Positions 52,380-63,164 of a stretch of DNA of 64,000 nt are shown here, piece after piece. Position 1 is the first letter of the stretch. The number at the start of each line of letters is the position of its first letter. The position numbers and the translations under genes are program-made. The notes under the pieces were generated by a model. It was not told where the DNA came from. It was given only the letters and a program-made list of their open reading frames with translations, and ran no database searches. Source of the stretch: Rhyzopertha dominica (taxonomy: Eukaryota > Arthropoda > Insecta > Coleoptera > Bostrichidae). The stretch covers positions 11,532,001-11,596,000 of the forward strand of contig QCXZ01000064.1 in assembly GCA_025024175.1 (NCBI GenBank), in the 5' to 3' direction.

Positions 52380-54527
52380 AGGGTGACTCACTAAGAGTAC
52401 AGAGCGGTTATATGTTGAAAACTCCTTAGGTTATCGCTTAGAGAAAAATTTTATTTTAACAAAAAAGTGCCAGAGAAATTTACTAAATATACTCGGAAGT
52501 TCCTAAGTTTCCCACTAGTGGAGCATCACATTACAAATTAACACAAATAAATCCAAAATTTGCCGCTAAAATGTATGTGGGAAATAGAATTTCTAGCAGA
52601 AAATTAGATGAAATGCCATCTGTCAGCATTACACTATGGGAACAAGACCTAACCTACACTGACGAGCTGTAACAACAGCAAAAACCTGTCTGTAGTTGGT
52701 TGCGGTGCAGACAGCATAGCACAGACTTGCATTTTAAAGAAGTTTTAGCATCTCTGTTTAATTGTCTAAAGGACTCTTAACAACTCATTTAAAGGGAGTT
52801 TCAAGGGGATTAATATTAATGGTAAATTGTTTCATAAGTGATTTTTCTAAATTGCAGTAGAGGGCAAATTGGCAAATTATCTCAAAAAATTTAAATTTAA
52901 ATATTTTTTTCACTTCGCTTTGTAGGCTGTAGTGTAAGAAAGAGAGTGGTAAACAGCCCAGACGAGTGTCATTCTTCATTTTCAAGTTATTGCCAAAACA
53001 GTACACACAAGACATAGAATAAAGAATAGGAATTTTCTGCTCGATTTCTGAAGAAAAATAAAATAGGATGACATACTTTTTCAATTTAGTTTGTGGGCTA
53101 TTATATAAGAAAAAGTTTTGTAAAAGCCTCAAGTTGATAGCTTTTCTCAAATTGAAGTTATAGCCAAAATAGTATCCACAACACACATAAAATTATAAAA
53201 AAGTAACATCCTCTTGTGTCTCTGAAAAAAAATCATCGATATACAGTTTTTAGCTTTTGTAGGCTATTATTTAGCAAAAAATATGGTAAAAATCTGGGGA
53301 TGTTAGCTTTTCTGTTTGCAGTTATGAGTAAAACAATATAAACACCACACATAACCCTGCAATTATATTCCTAATTTATTCAATACTAGTTCAATTTAGC
53401 TGTATTTCTTATAAATAGATTAATATTTTTTCCAAAGCTACAATTTATAACTACTACAATCTTTGAATATAAAACTATATATATTTAAAGACTAAAATAC
53501 AATAAATACCATGGACGCATTGACATTTGTCTCGATTGTCACAGAGCATGGCCTACCTCATTCAAAACTAACGGTAACATTCTAGACTTAGGCCCCTTTG
53601 CACAAAACATAGTTAACCAGACCCCCTGGTTAACACGCGGTCAACGGGCAGTTGTCATGGAAACGGTTCTTTTTAAGAGTTCTTCATTGGTGTTGCCTAT
53701 GGCAACGGCTGGTTAACCATGCTTTGTGCAACGAAGCCTTAACAGTAATAACAGTAATATACATCATTGACCCTAAATAAAAATAATATTTTGTGAATAA
53801 GTTTAAGAAATTAATAATTATACTAGTCACTGGAAGTGCATATTCGGAATTTCAACATTAACTTCAAAATAACAAAAGATATCAACTTCAGGTTTTCACT
53901 ACAATTTTTTTAAATTAAAACCAAAGTGGATAAGTATGTCATTCTGTTCTGTTTTTCTTCAGGACTTTGTGTTTGTGTACTATTCTGAAAATAACTTCAA
54001 AACACTCACTTTCGGTTTCAGCACTCCCTTTCTTAAGTATTAGCCTACAAAACTAAGTGAAAAAAATTATACAGTCCTATTTAAGTTTTTTGAGAACTGA
54101 GAAAAGTATGGCACTCTTTACTGTTGTTAAAAGAAATAATGTTTGCAACAGTTTACATTAAACATAATCTGGTTAACAATCCCTGTAAAATGAATCTTAG
54201 TTTTATAATTTGGTTAGAGTGTTTACAAGATAAAGTATCTAGACGTTTCGAGGTTATTTTGCTTTGTTGTGTCGTTACTATGGCAACCAGAGAAAAAATG
54301 TAACCAAACTTTCAGGTAATCAACCAGAGATTCTAAAAATTCTATTTTCCACCTACATTTTATTGGCAAATTTTGGATTTATTTGTTTTTATTTGTAAGG
54401 TGATGTCAAACACCCTTTAAATGATTTTTAGTAAATTTTTCTGGAACCCCTTTATCTAAAACAATTTTTCTTCAATGCTTGAAAAGTTTTGAATACAGCC
54501 GCTCCGTACTCTTAGTGAATCAGCCTG
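52380..54527. mobile_element. Foldback element with ~220-bp terminal repeats and internal ~168-bp tandem units
   Basis: Left end GGGTGACTCACTAAGAGTAC; right end inverted CAGGCTGATTCACTAAGAGT. Over ~220 bp the arms share AAATTTACTAAA, AAATAAATCCAAAATTTGCC and TAGAATTT. Inside the left arm, units beginning TTTGTAGGCTATTATNTAAG recur near 52919, 53090 and 53255 (~168 bp apart). A related inverted unit lies at about 53930-54060. No transposase is encoded. A 147-bp MITE is nested at 53591-53737. One ambiguous base lies at 54539. Confidence 0.82.
53591..53737. mobile_element. MITE with ~30-bp inverted repeats and TTA duplication
   Basis: Left GGCCCCTTTGCACAAAACAT then AGTTAACCAG; right is the inverse of GGCTTCGTTGCACAAAGCAT then GGTTAACCAG. 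TTA flanks both ends (53588-53590, 53738-53740), the target preference of PIF/Harbinger-type elements. The interior is short, non-coding and GC-richer than its surroundings. Confidence 0.82.
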
Positions 54528-54854
54528 CATATAGTATANGTACAACTATTTGAACTGACAAACACTCATCTACACTAACTTGTAGTCAGTGTGATCATAA
54601 ATATCATAAATTTATTCTGGAAGTTTTGCTTTCTGAAAAAATATTTCCAAACTAGAGTGTGATTAGATAGGTTACAGAAATTTGCCTGCTATACACAAGT
54701 ATGGCTACTTATCTTGTATTTACAGTGATTTACATCAACATCGGCACATCATTTAGTACATAATTATTACTCACGCATATAAACAAAGAACCCAGGTACA
54801 TATATGGTTGAAAGTGATATTTTAATTTCAATTCAAAACAACACAAACAATGCT
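54528..54854. other. Intergenic, between foldback element and gene 2
   Basis: AT-rich, nothing recognised. It includes the 3' flank of the minus-strand gene. Confidence 0.4.
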
Positions 54855-55896
54855 TTATTTATAATTTATTTGAGAATCAGGATACTCATCTATTAATTGG
54901 AGTATTCTTAAACCATCTTCAAATGAACGTTTCTTCCTTCCAAATAATGACCCCGATTTATAAAACAAACTGGTTCCATTGTTGTAATATTGTTGTTTGT
55001 ATTTCAATGCCTGAATCAGTTTCTGCAAGTAAATAAAATTATACCTACTGATTAACTCTATACAGATCAATCAGACATACCATAACTAATTTGATAAGAA
55101 ACACAGCAAATGTAAGAAAGCCTATTGTCATCAAAGCACCCTCATTGGAAGGGAAATCTACATGACTATCATCTTTATAATCCCTTGCTTGTGTCCCTGT
55201 ATTTGGTATCATCCATAAACTATCCATCCTTTCACCTAAAAATAGATTAAATTAGATTAAAATTAGAAACATTCCCCAGCTGAATTTTATTCGTACTTAT
55301 TTCAAAAAGTAGGTTGTCTTTTATGCTTTTAAGAAGTGCAATTTTGCTTTTTAAACTCTTGTGAACATTTTTGATCAGCATATTTTGTACCGTAATAAAA
55401 TAATTTAAAAAATTGTATTCGTGATTATCAGAATTTTCAACATCTTGTTCGTTTGCAATATTTTCCTCTGTCTCATTGGCAAATAGCATTTCTTGTTGAT
55501 CTTCGGCACGATGTTCTAATCCACAACCTTCCGAGCAAGTTTCGTTTTTGTCTTCTATGTAGGTTTCTAGTTGCATCTGATCTGTATCATTAAATTCATT
55601 GATTTTATTTTTACTTGATTGCCTTGGTGTGACTGTGGTTAAAACATGATTTATAAAATCTAAAATTAAAATATATGTACTGGTATTATTAAGAAATATT
55701 TCAATGAAGTACTGCACCTGTGGCAGGTTTTCTTTCAATTTTCTTTGTAAACTGGGGTATTTCTATCCATTCTGGAAAGGAGCTTTGCAGAATACTAAGA
55801 AAACAGATCAGTCCGAATCCTAAATTCTAGAAAAAAAAAACAATAAGTTGCAGATTGTTTACGAATACACTTAATACTTACAGTCCTGTTGTTCAT
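54855..55896 (-). CDS. Unrecognised small membrane protein, 5-exon gene (269 aa)
   Basis: Minus-strand join: 55882-55896, 55718-55826, 55297-55659, 55081-55235, 54855-55022; total 810 nt, 269 residues plus stop. All four introns are GT-AG with matching phases (0, 1, 1, 0) and short. Exon 1 (MNNRT) plus exon 2 (NLGFGLICFLSILQSSF) make a likely signal peptide. Exon 3 is polar and acidic (NETCSEGCGLEHRAEDQQEM, NETEENIANEQDVENS) with two cysteines, then a helical stretch. Exon 4 carries one hydrophobic helix (ALMTIGFLTFAVFLIKLVM). Exon 5 is a basic tail (GRKKRSFEDGLRILQLIDEY). Predicted type I membrane topology. AATAAA overlaps the stop codon (54854-54859). No family recognised. Confidence 0.75.
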
Positions 55897-56296
55897 GTTT
55901 TAGTAACATTTCTGCATCCAAGTGAATACTGTTTTATGCCAGCAGGAGGCATAACAAACCCAGAATTATAATGCAGAACTAAATGCTACAATTTGAGACA
56001 GACACAGTGCATGCTTTAATTGTCATGGATACAGTTATGTAATTTGTACATTTCTTTGTCAAATAACAAGTAGCTAGTTAGAAACAGTTTCTTTAAAAAT
56101 ATAATGCTATAGGTACTAATTAGTAACATATCAATAATCAAGATATATTCAATAGATATTCTAAATAATTAGTCCAATGATATTAGTAATTATTTATAGC
56201 ATACACACCTGAAGAACAATTAAAGTTGATTTGTTACAAATTATTCAGTAATATGATTAATTTAGATAACATTGTGCCAGGACTGCTAGACATATA
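55897..56296. other. Upstream of gene 2
   Basis: Presumed promoter and 5' UTR side of the minus-strand gene. AT-rich, no recognised motif. Confidence 0.35.
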
Positions 56297-57076
56297 TAGG
56301 GTCCGCCACCTAAAACTCCCCAGGCTCATATTTTCTTTATTTTTTTAGGTACAACTTTAAGTTATATGTCAAATTGTAGGTCTTCTTGAACTCTTTAAAA
56401 ATATCATAGTGAGTGTCCAAAAATTTTTTTCAGATTATGATATTTCGTAAATTAAGTTAATTTTTGTAAATATTTTTTAACCTTACCCCGTATAAAAAAT
56501 ATAGCTTCATAGTTGAATGCCGATTTATGTCTTCTTCAATTTGTGTTATTACCATGTATGCGTAATTTTTACTCCTTTTGAGTGAAAAACAATAAAAACT
56601 AGTCGCCGACATGTTCTGTTATAGGGCTGTTCACAATGTTTTAAGTGCTAGTTTAGTAGCTTATTGTGGTAGAAATTATGCCTACATACCCATCGCTGCA
56701 GACAAAACCCCAACATTTTGAATAACTTTTAAATAAATCAAGTACAAAGTTCGTTCTAAAGAGAGAGAGAGAGGCTAGACTAGTTTTTCTTGTTTTTCAC
56801 TAAGAAGGAGTAAAAATTACGCATACATATGGTAATGACATAAATTGAAGAAAAAAAGTCGGCATCCTGCTATTTATTATACGGGGTAAGGTTAAAAAAT
56901 ATTTACAAAAATTAACTTTCAATATAAAATATGATAATGAGCAAAATTTTTTTTGGACACACACTAAGCTATCTTAAAAGAGTTTAAAAAGACCTACAAT
57001 TTGACATATAACTTAAGGTTGTACCTAAAAAAATAAAGAAAATACGAGCCTGGGGAGTTTTAGGTGGCGGACCCTG
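56297..57076. mobile_element. 780-bp foldback/MITE with ~310-bp inverted arms
   Basis: Ends AGGGTCCGCCACCTAAAACT then CCCCAGGCTC, inverted at the right, flanked by TA on each side (56295-56296, 57077-57078). Arms also share AGTTATATGTCAAATTGTAG, TTAACCTTACCCCGTAT and AATTTTTACTCCTT. The middle (about 56620-56775) is unique and includes a GAGAGA run. No coding capacity, so it is a non-autonomous DNA element. Confidence 0.88.
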
Positions 57077-57384
57077 TAGATATTTTGCTGTCCTACTCAC
57101 GCAATTAAGTTATTGGAATATAATGAATGGTGATGAAATGTCTGAGTGTAGAAATTACAAACAAATTTAGGAGTGCAAGTTACTTATTGTTTTTACAGTA
57201 TCCACGTTAGCAATATTCATATGAGGATGATTCAGCAATATTTCTATACCTATTAAGAAGTGGATACCTATCTGCATTTAGGCTGAAGGTGATAAAATTA
57301 TCATCTCTTACACAATATCTATTTGAATCCAAAAATTATTGCTGATCAATATCTACGCTAAAAATAAAAACCTCATATTTTTTT
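57077..57384. other. Intergenic
   Basis: AT-rich, nothing recognised. Confidence 0.35.
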
Positions 57385-57387
57385 TAA

Positions 57388-58340
57388 ATGGTTTATAGTG
57401 CAGAACAAAGAATTAAATTAGTGCAACTCTACTATAAAAATAATAACTATGTGCAAGTGTACTCCACAAGGTAAAAAACTTGTCTTTTACCTCGTTGGTT
57501 TGACTGCTAGACTACACACTTGAACGAGAAATATGTGGAACAGCAATAAGTGACTAGTTTAATTTTGAAATTTAAGGAATCAGGCTCTTTTTCAAACAAA
57601 AAAAATTACAGTAGTGTCCTATCTTAAATGAAGCTGTTGAAGAAGCAGTCCTTGGTTATCTTTTAATGGATAACAGTTAATCTGTGGGAAATTTTGCTGA
57701 AAGAATCTGGCCTTTCGAAAGGTAGTGTTCATAGGATTGTTGAAAACCTAAGTTTCATTTATGCAAGATAAAACATTTCCAAGAAATAAATGACTATGAT
57801 CCAGAACAATATTTACAATTTTGGAAAATTTTTATTGGACTTCACTTTACATTTGTTTCTTTGAAGAAAATCGGTTTATGTTGAACACTGAAGTGAACAG
57901 GAATAATTGTTGTTATTTGAGCAATACCAACCCAAACACTTCAGCAATTTTAATGTTTGGGAAGGCATTCTGGGCGACGGTTTTATTGGGCTACTTTTCT
58001 TTTGACTGGTGATTTGCAGCTGCAAGAAGACCCAATCACACCCAAACACTGGAAAAAATAAATCTCCAAGAAAGCCAACCATTCTGTCAACAAGATAGAG
58101 TACCTCTCCATTATCATCTATAAGCACAAGATTTCCAAGATGTTCAGTCATCTAGATAATGCCAGCTAGGTCGCACGATTTAATCCTTTTGGATTTTTTT
58201 TGCGGGATTGTGGTACCACTTAAAATCAAAGGTTTATACTACACACCTGAATCTCTTGAAGTGCTTCAAGAAAGAATGAAATGTGCTATTTTATTTTTTA
58301 CTATTATTTTTACTGTTGCATGAAAGTTGGAGAACATTTT
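57388..58340 (+). pseudogene. Insect mariner-like transposase relic
   Basis: + strand: MVYSAEQRIKLVQLYYKNNN start; LKFKESGSFSNK; LNEAVEEAVLGYLL; SGLSKGSVHRIV; NDYDPEQYLQFW; FEENRFMLNTEVNRNNCCYL near 57870 (first catalytic block region, FSDE replaced); a QQDRAPLHYHL reading near 58090 (second block); PARSHDLILLDFF near 58165 (third block); then TPESLEVLQERMK. Frames shift often. It is the same broad family as 32386-33085 but a separate, older insertion. Confidence 0.8.
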
Positions 58341-59590
58341 GAGCAGTTTGTCAAATTGTGTTTTCATAACCATGTGTTTCCTCCAACAGTAATCTAGCTA
58401 GTGTTCTCAAAAAGGATCGTTCAATTTGAAAACATGATTGTATAAGACAATAAAAGCAGTTTCAAAATGTGTGACTAGACCCCACCTGATATTTACATTT
58501 TTGAAAAGGTTGCTCTAAGCCCTATGGGGATGTAGAACTAATTTTTGAATCAAAGATTTCAGGTTTTATGGTTGAATATTAGCCTTTATTTTACTTTGGT
58601 AAGTTAGTAACAGCAAAAATAGCAATCAATTAGTTTTTTCTCAACATTGTTACAGATTCATTTAATTTAATATACTGCTTACGATAGACTGAAAAGCAAC
58701 CTACCTTATTATATTGTATGGACAAACATAGACTTACACTGAGATAGATCACATGAAGCTAAAGTATAATAAAAATTTTATTTTTCACAAACCTACACAT
58801 TTTGATATAGATTTAGTGGTAAAACTTTAAATTACAATAAAATAGAGTAAAATTAAACATAAGCTCTTTATTTTTAGAAATAGAAATACACCACTTCTAA
58901 GCGAAAGTACAATAGAAATTTTATTTTATTTCATACTACATCCACACTTTTTAATATCGATTTATCTGAAGAAGTATTGTATAATATAAAATGCAAGAAT
59001 GCTTAGCATTAGACTTTTTTTAATAAAACTTTCTTAATAAAATTTATAATATGTTTCAAGTTTGTTTGCATCTTCCTGGGAGAGATGATCGAAATGCAGA
59101 AGATATTCAATTTCTTTGACACCTGGAACAATGTGTGTGATAGAAAGTTGCTAACACAAATTAATATTTATTAATTACCTTGAAATATAGCAGAACTTGT
59201 CATCTCCTTCCCGGGTGCTGATTCTGCAGTCAAAGCAGTCTTGGGCATGTTTCAAAATTTGGATAGTAAAAGGATTCTTTCCCTGAGACCGAAATTCCCA
59301 AGTTCTATTTTACATGTAGAATTAGCGAACTTAAGTGTCTTCTTTCAAACACACAACAATCATTGAGGCAGCAAGCAAAACTGCCGTCTCTTTCTCAGGT
59401 TTCTTTATCATATTCACCTCTTCTCTTAACCATATAAACTAGAAAACTCTGCTGCACGAACCTCAACTGTTTATCACTTGTTGGTACTCTTCCATCATGG
59501 TCTTTGCTTTGGAATGGTACAACTCACTCTTGGCCAATGATGCTCCACATCATAATCCGGTAGATCCTCTTCTACCATCTTCACCTGTTG
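58341..59590. other. Intergenic, no recognised feature
   Basis: AT-rich to about 59050, then mixed. I see no exon or TIR pair. Confidence 0.4.
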
Positions 59591-59649
59591 ATCTCAGCAA
59601 TGATCCTCTTCTATGTGGTGCAGTCCTCTTCACAAGCCGCACCTTCATC

Positions 59650-60325
59650 TGTTGATCCTCTTCTTTTCCTCCCGATCTGGTCCTCTTCTTTTCCTCCCGA
59701 TCTGGTCCTCTTCAATTCCTCCCGATCTGGTCCTCTTCTTTTCCTCCCGATCTGGTCCTCTTCTTTTCCTCCCGCTCTGGTCCTCTTCCTTTCCTCCCGA
59801 TCTGGTCCTCTTCCTTTCTTCCCGATCTGGTCCTCTTCTTTTCTTCCCGATCTGGTCCTCTTCTTTTCGTCCCGATCTGGTCCTCTTCATTTCTTCCCGA
59901 TCTGGTCCTATTCTCTTCCTCTCGATCTGGTCCTCTTCTTCTCCTCCCGATCTGGTCCTCTTCACAAGTCGCACCTTCATCTGTTGATCCTCTTCTTTTC
60001 CTCCCGATCTGGTCCTCTTCTTTTCCTCCCGATCTGGTCCTCTTCTTTTCCTCCCGCTCTGGTCCTCTTCCTTTCCTCCCGATCTGGTCCTCTTCCTTTC
60101 CTCCCGATCTGGTCCTCTTCTTTTCCTCCCGATCTGGTCCTCTTCTTTTCCTCCCGATCTGGTCCTCTTCATTTCCTCCCGATCTGGTCCTATTCTTTTC
60201 CTCTTGATCTGGTCCTCTCCTTTTCCTCCCGATCCAGTCATCTTCTTTTCCTCCCGATCTTGTCCTTTTCTTCTCCACCCGATCTGGTTCTCTTTTTCCC
60301 GATCTGGTCCTCTTCAGAAATCCTT
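59650..60325. repeat. 25-bp minisatellite, about 26 copies
   Basis: The unit is CTCTTCTTTTCCTCCCGATC plus TGGTC. A longer repeat is superimposed: the lead-in CACAAGYCGCACCTTCATCT occurs at 59631 and again at 59963, about 332 bp apart. Because 25 is not a multiple of three, each frame cycles through all three unit phases, giving a 25-residue repeat that is open on both strands. On the minus strand the peptide is highly charged (EEDQIGRKRRGPDREEKKRT). No splice or start evidence supports a gene. Confidence 0.93.
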
Positions 60326-61325
60326 CGATGATGAGTGCCATCATGGTCCAATAAAATCCTCGTCCCTTAGTATATATCTTCATCAGTTAGTCTTCTGCTC
60401 TCCAATAGTCCTCTTAATAAGTAGGCAGTTTCTCTTCACAAGTTTCAGTCTCCATTTCCTCCTGATCCTCTTCTTTCCATGATCTTTGCCCTGTAGGTGG
60501 TCCAATATGTCTTCTTCCCTCCGCAATCTGGTCCTCTTCTCCAATAGTCCTCCTACAGTCCCCTTTTCAGCAATCCTCTTTCTCTTCAATGGTCCAAACT
60601 CCACAGATGGTCCAGTATGTCCTCTCTGTTCCTTCCCGATCTCGTCCTCTTCATTATACCTCGTTGATGCCCCTTAACATAGTTCAGTAGATCCTGTTTT
60701 CCTCAAATACACATCTCTTCTTTAAACTATTCATGCACTCCTCACTCCCAGGTTCCAATTATCATCATTTATCAATCTTAAGCCTTCAAAATGAAGCAGT
60801 GAATTTTGTTCTTCCTTAGCAGAGCGATCTTCTCAAACTTATTTGTTCTTTAGATGGTTCAGCTAGTTTTTTTGAATAAGAAAATAAGTTTCTTCTTTCT
60901 TAGGTAAGTTTCATAATGTGATGTATGCTGTAGCTTAAAGAAGTATTAATCTGCAACCAAAAATTACAATATAGTTTTAAGAAGACAGTTTAATGTAAAA
61001 GTTATTATACCTTTAAAGGGGTAAAACCAACACCTCACTGGAAAAAAAAACATAAAGATGTCCATTGACAACACCGTCACAATTAGAGTGAGCTGCCAAA
61101 ATGTGGTTAAGTAATTTAACATCATTACCTGAAAAAAAAACAGAATTTTAGAAAACCATAATAAAGAGTGTTATAATCATTACCTTTAAAAAGTTGGAAG
61201 AACGCAGTATACTAAAATTAAAACCAGATTTTCTTAATTCCTATGATTCATTTTAATGTGTTACAAAAGAACTATCTTGTGTCATTCACTTAATGAATTA
61301 GTAGTGATTTCTGCAGGAGTGTTCC
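60326..61325. other. Pyrimidine-rich transition between the two minisatellites
   Basis: To about 60660 it still contains scattered TGGTCCTCTTC units and variants. From about 60700 to 61325 it is ordinary AT-rich DNA. Confidence 0.5.
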
Positions 61326-61329
61326 TATC

Positions 61330-62580
61330 TTCTTCCCAAGTGGCTTCCTTAATTTCATTCTTGTTCCACTCTCTTCTTCCGATAGTGAAATCTTCATAAG
61401 ATCCACATCAGTCTTCTTCTAGTCCCCTTCCATGATATTATCCAGTGCTCTTCTGCCTTCTCCCAATGATGACCGCTCATAATGTCCTCTTCAGTCTTCC
61501 TCCAGTCCTCTTCTGCCTTTTTCCAAAAATGGCACCCTCGTAATGTCCTCTTCAGTCTTCCACCAGTCCGCTTCCGTAATGTCGTCCTGTCCTCCGTCTT
61601 CTCCCGATGATAAAGCCCTCAAAAGGTCCTCTCTTCAGTCTTCCCCCAGTCTTCTTCGATGGTGAAGTCCAGTCCTCTTCTAAATTCTCCCAATGATGGT
61701 ATGATCAAGTCATCGTCCATGATGTCATCCCGTCCTCTTCTGATAAAGAAACCCTCATAAAGTGCCCCTCTTCAGTCTTCTCCCATTATAAAATGCTCAA
61801 AAGGTCCTCTTTAGTCCTTTTCCAGTCATCTTCCATAATGTTGTTCATCCTCCTGTCTAATCTTGATGATAAAACCATCTTAAGGTCCCCCTCAGTCTTC
61901 TTTGACGGTGATGTCCAGTCTTCTTGTGAAATCTCCTGATGGTGAAATCCTCATAAGGTCCTCTTGAGTCTTCCTCCAGTCCTCTTCCCCGGTGTCGTCC
62001 AGCCCTCTTCCGTCTTCTTCTGATGATATAACCCTCAAAAGGTGCTCTTCAGTCTTCTTCCAGTCCTCTTCCACGGTGTCGTCCCGTCCTCTTCTGTCTT
62101 CTCCCGATGTTAAAATCCTCAAAAGGTCCTCTTCAGTCACCTTCCATAATGTTGTTCATCCTCCTGACTTATCTCGATGATAAAACCATCTTAAGGTCCC
62201 CCTCAGTCTTCTTTGATGGTAATGTCCAGTCCTCTTCTGAATTCTCTCAATGGTGAAATCCTCATGATGTCCTCCTCTTGAGTCTTCTTCCAGTCCTCTT
62301 CAGCAGTGCCGTCCAGCCCTCTTCCGTCTTCTCCCAATGATATAACCATCAAAAGGTCCTCTTCAGTCTTCCTCCAGTCTTCTTCTATGATGTCATCCAG
62401 TCCTCTTCTGCCTTCTCCAGATGATGAAACCCTTGCAAGATCTTTCTTTGGTCTTCTTCCACTTCTCTTTCGATGATGAACCCTCCTCATAAGATAATCT
62501 TCAGGCTTCCTCCAGTCCTCCGCTGTCTTCTTCCGTTGATGAATCCCTCATGAGGTCCTCCTCAACACTTCCAACGATTC
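61330..62580 (-). repeat. 84-bp minisatellite encoding a 28-residue acidic repeat
   Basis: The + strand unit starts GATGATGAAACCCTCATAAG then GTCCTCTTCAGTCTTCCTCC. In the best region units start at 61938, 62022 and 62106, exactly 84 bp apart. On the minus strand, 61892-62140 and 62203-62490 are open and read EEDWRKTEEDLLRVISSGED-like repeats, 28 residues each, the length of four heptads. Other units are shifted by indels. I cannot tell whether it is part of a gene or only a minisatellite. Confidence 0.85.
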
Positions 62581-63160
62581 TATACAGTGCTCGCATAATT
62601 TCTTTGCAACTGTAAGATGTGTCCCTGATTGCCTAGGTCTTTTACACCTTTCTCCGGATACTTTAATTTTCCAGTGGTTTTATACCTTAAGTTCCCTGTA
62701 ATACGAAAAGACCATAAATTATGGCTGTTACTGCATAATTTTTAGATACTACCTTCTGACCTAGCTGGACCCTTCCTGTGTTCATAGTATATCCATGTTT
62801 CCTGTGCTACAGGCCCATATTGTTATGGTTGCGAGTTATCCATGTTATGATGAATTTTGTGGTTTTAAAGTAGTTGCTAATTGTACTAATTAAATTATCT
62901 TGGTTGACTCNTTCTTAGTAAACTGGACAAAAATCAACAAATTTTTGAGCCCACTAGTGGGCTTCAAACTTAAATATTTTCATACCAGATCGGAATACCC
63001 CGGCAGCTTATACAGTGTCTACACATCTTTCAAAATATAAAGTATTACCTGCAATTATTTTTTTTATATTCTGAAAGTAGAGGAGGTACTTTACCAAGTT
63101 CCCGACAGTCTTCTAAGAAATCAATATTAAATTTGGTATCTGCAATTTCTGCATTACACC
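62581..63160. other. Flank of the terminal satellite
   Basis: AT-rich, one ambiguous base near 62911. The part from about 62930 (GCCCACTAGTGGGC palindrome) may be a diverged satellite unit. Confidence 0.35.
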
Positions 63161-63164
63161 TGCT

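Larger units (their letters stand above)
43082..52595 (+). repeat. Direct duplicate of 31299-40815
   Basis: Collinear with copy 1 across exon 12 (part) to exon 18, including every intronic transposon and satellite. Differences seen by eye are almost all single-base gains or losses, often in short homopolymers. Copy 2 then continues into unique sequence (52596 on), whereas copy 1 folds back. Confidence 0.97.

Noticed and set aside
53591..53737. tRNA or small structured RNA gene, because of the strong stem
   Set aside because: The stem is a terminal inverted repeat with TTA flanks and no tRNA arms or A/B boxes were seen.
59588..60331. Pro/Phe/Ser-rich or Lys/Glu/Arg-rich protein genes over the 25-bp repeat
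   Set aside because: Open frames follow from the repeat period; several overlapping frames on both strands are open equally, with no start or splice support.
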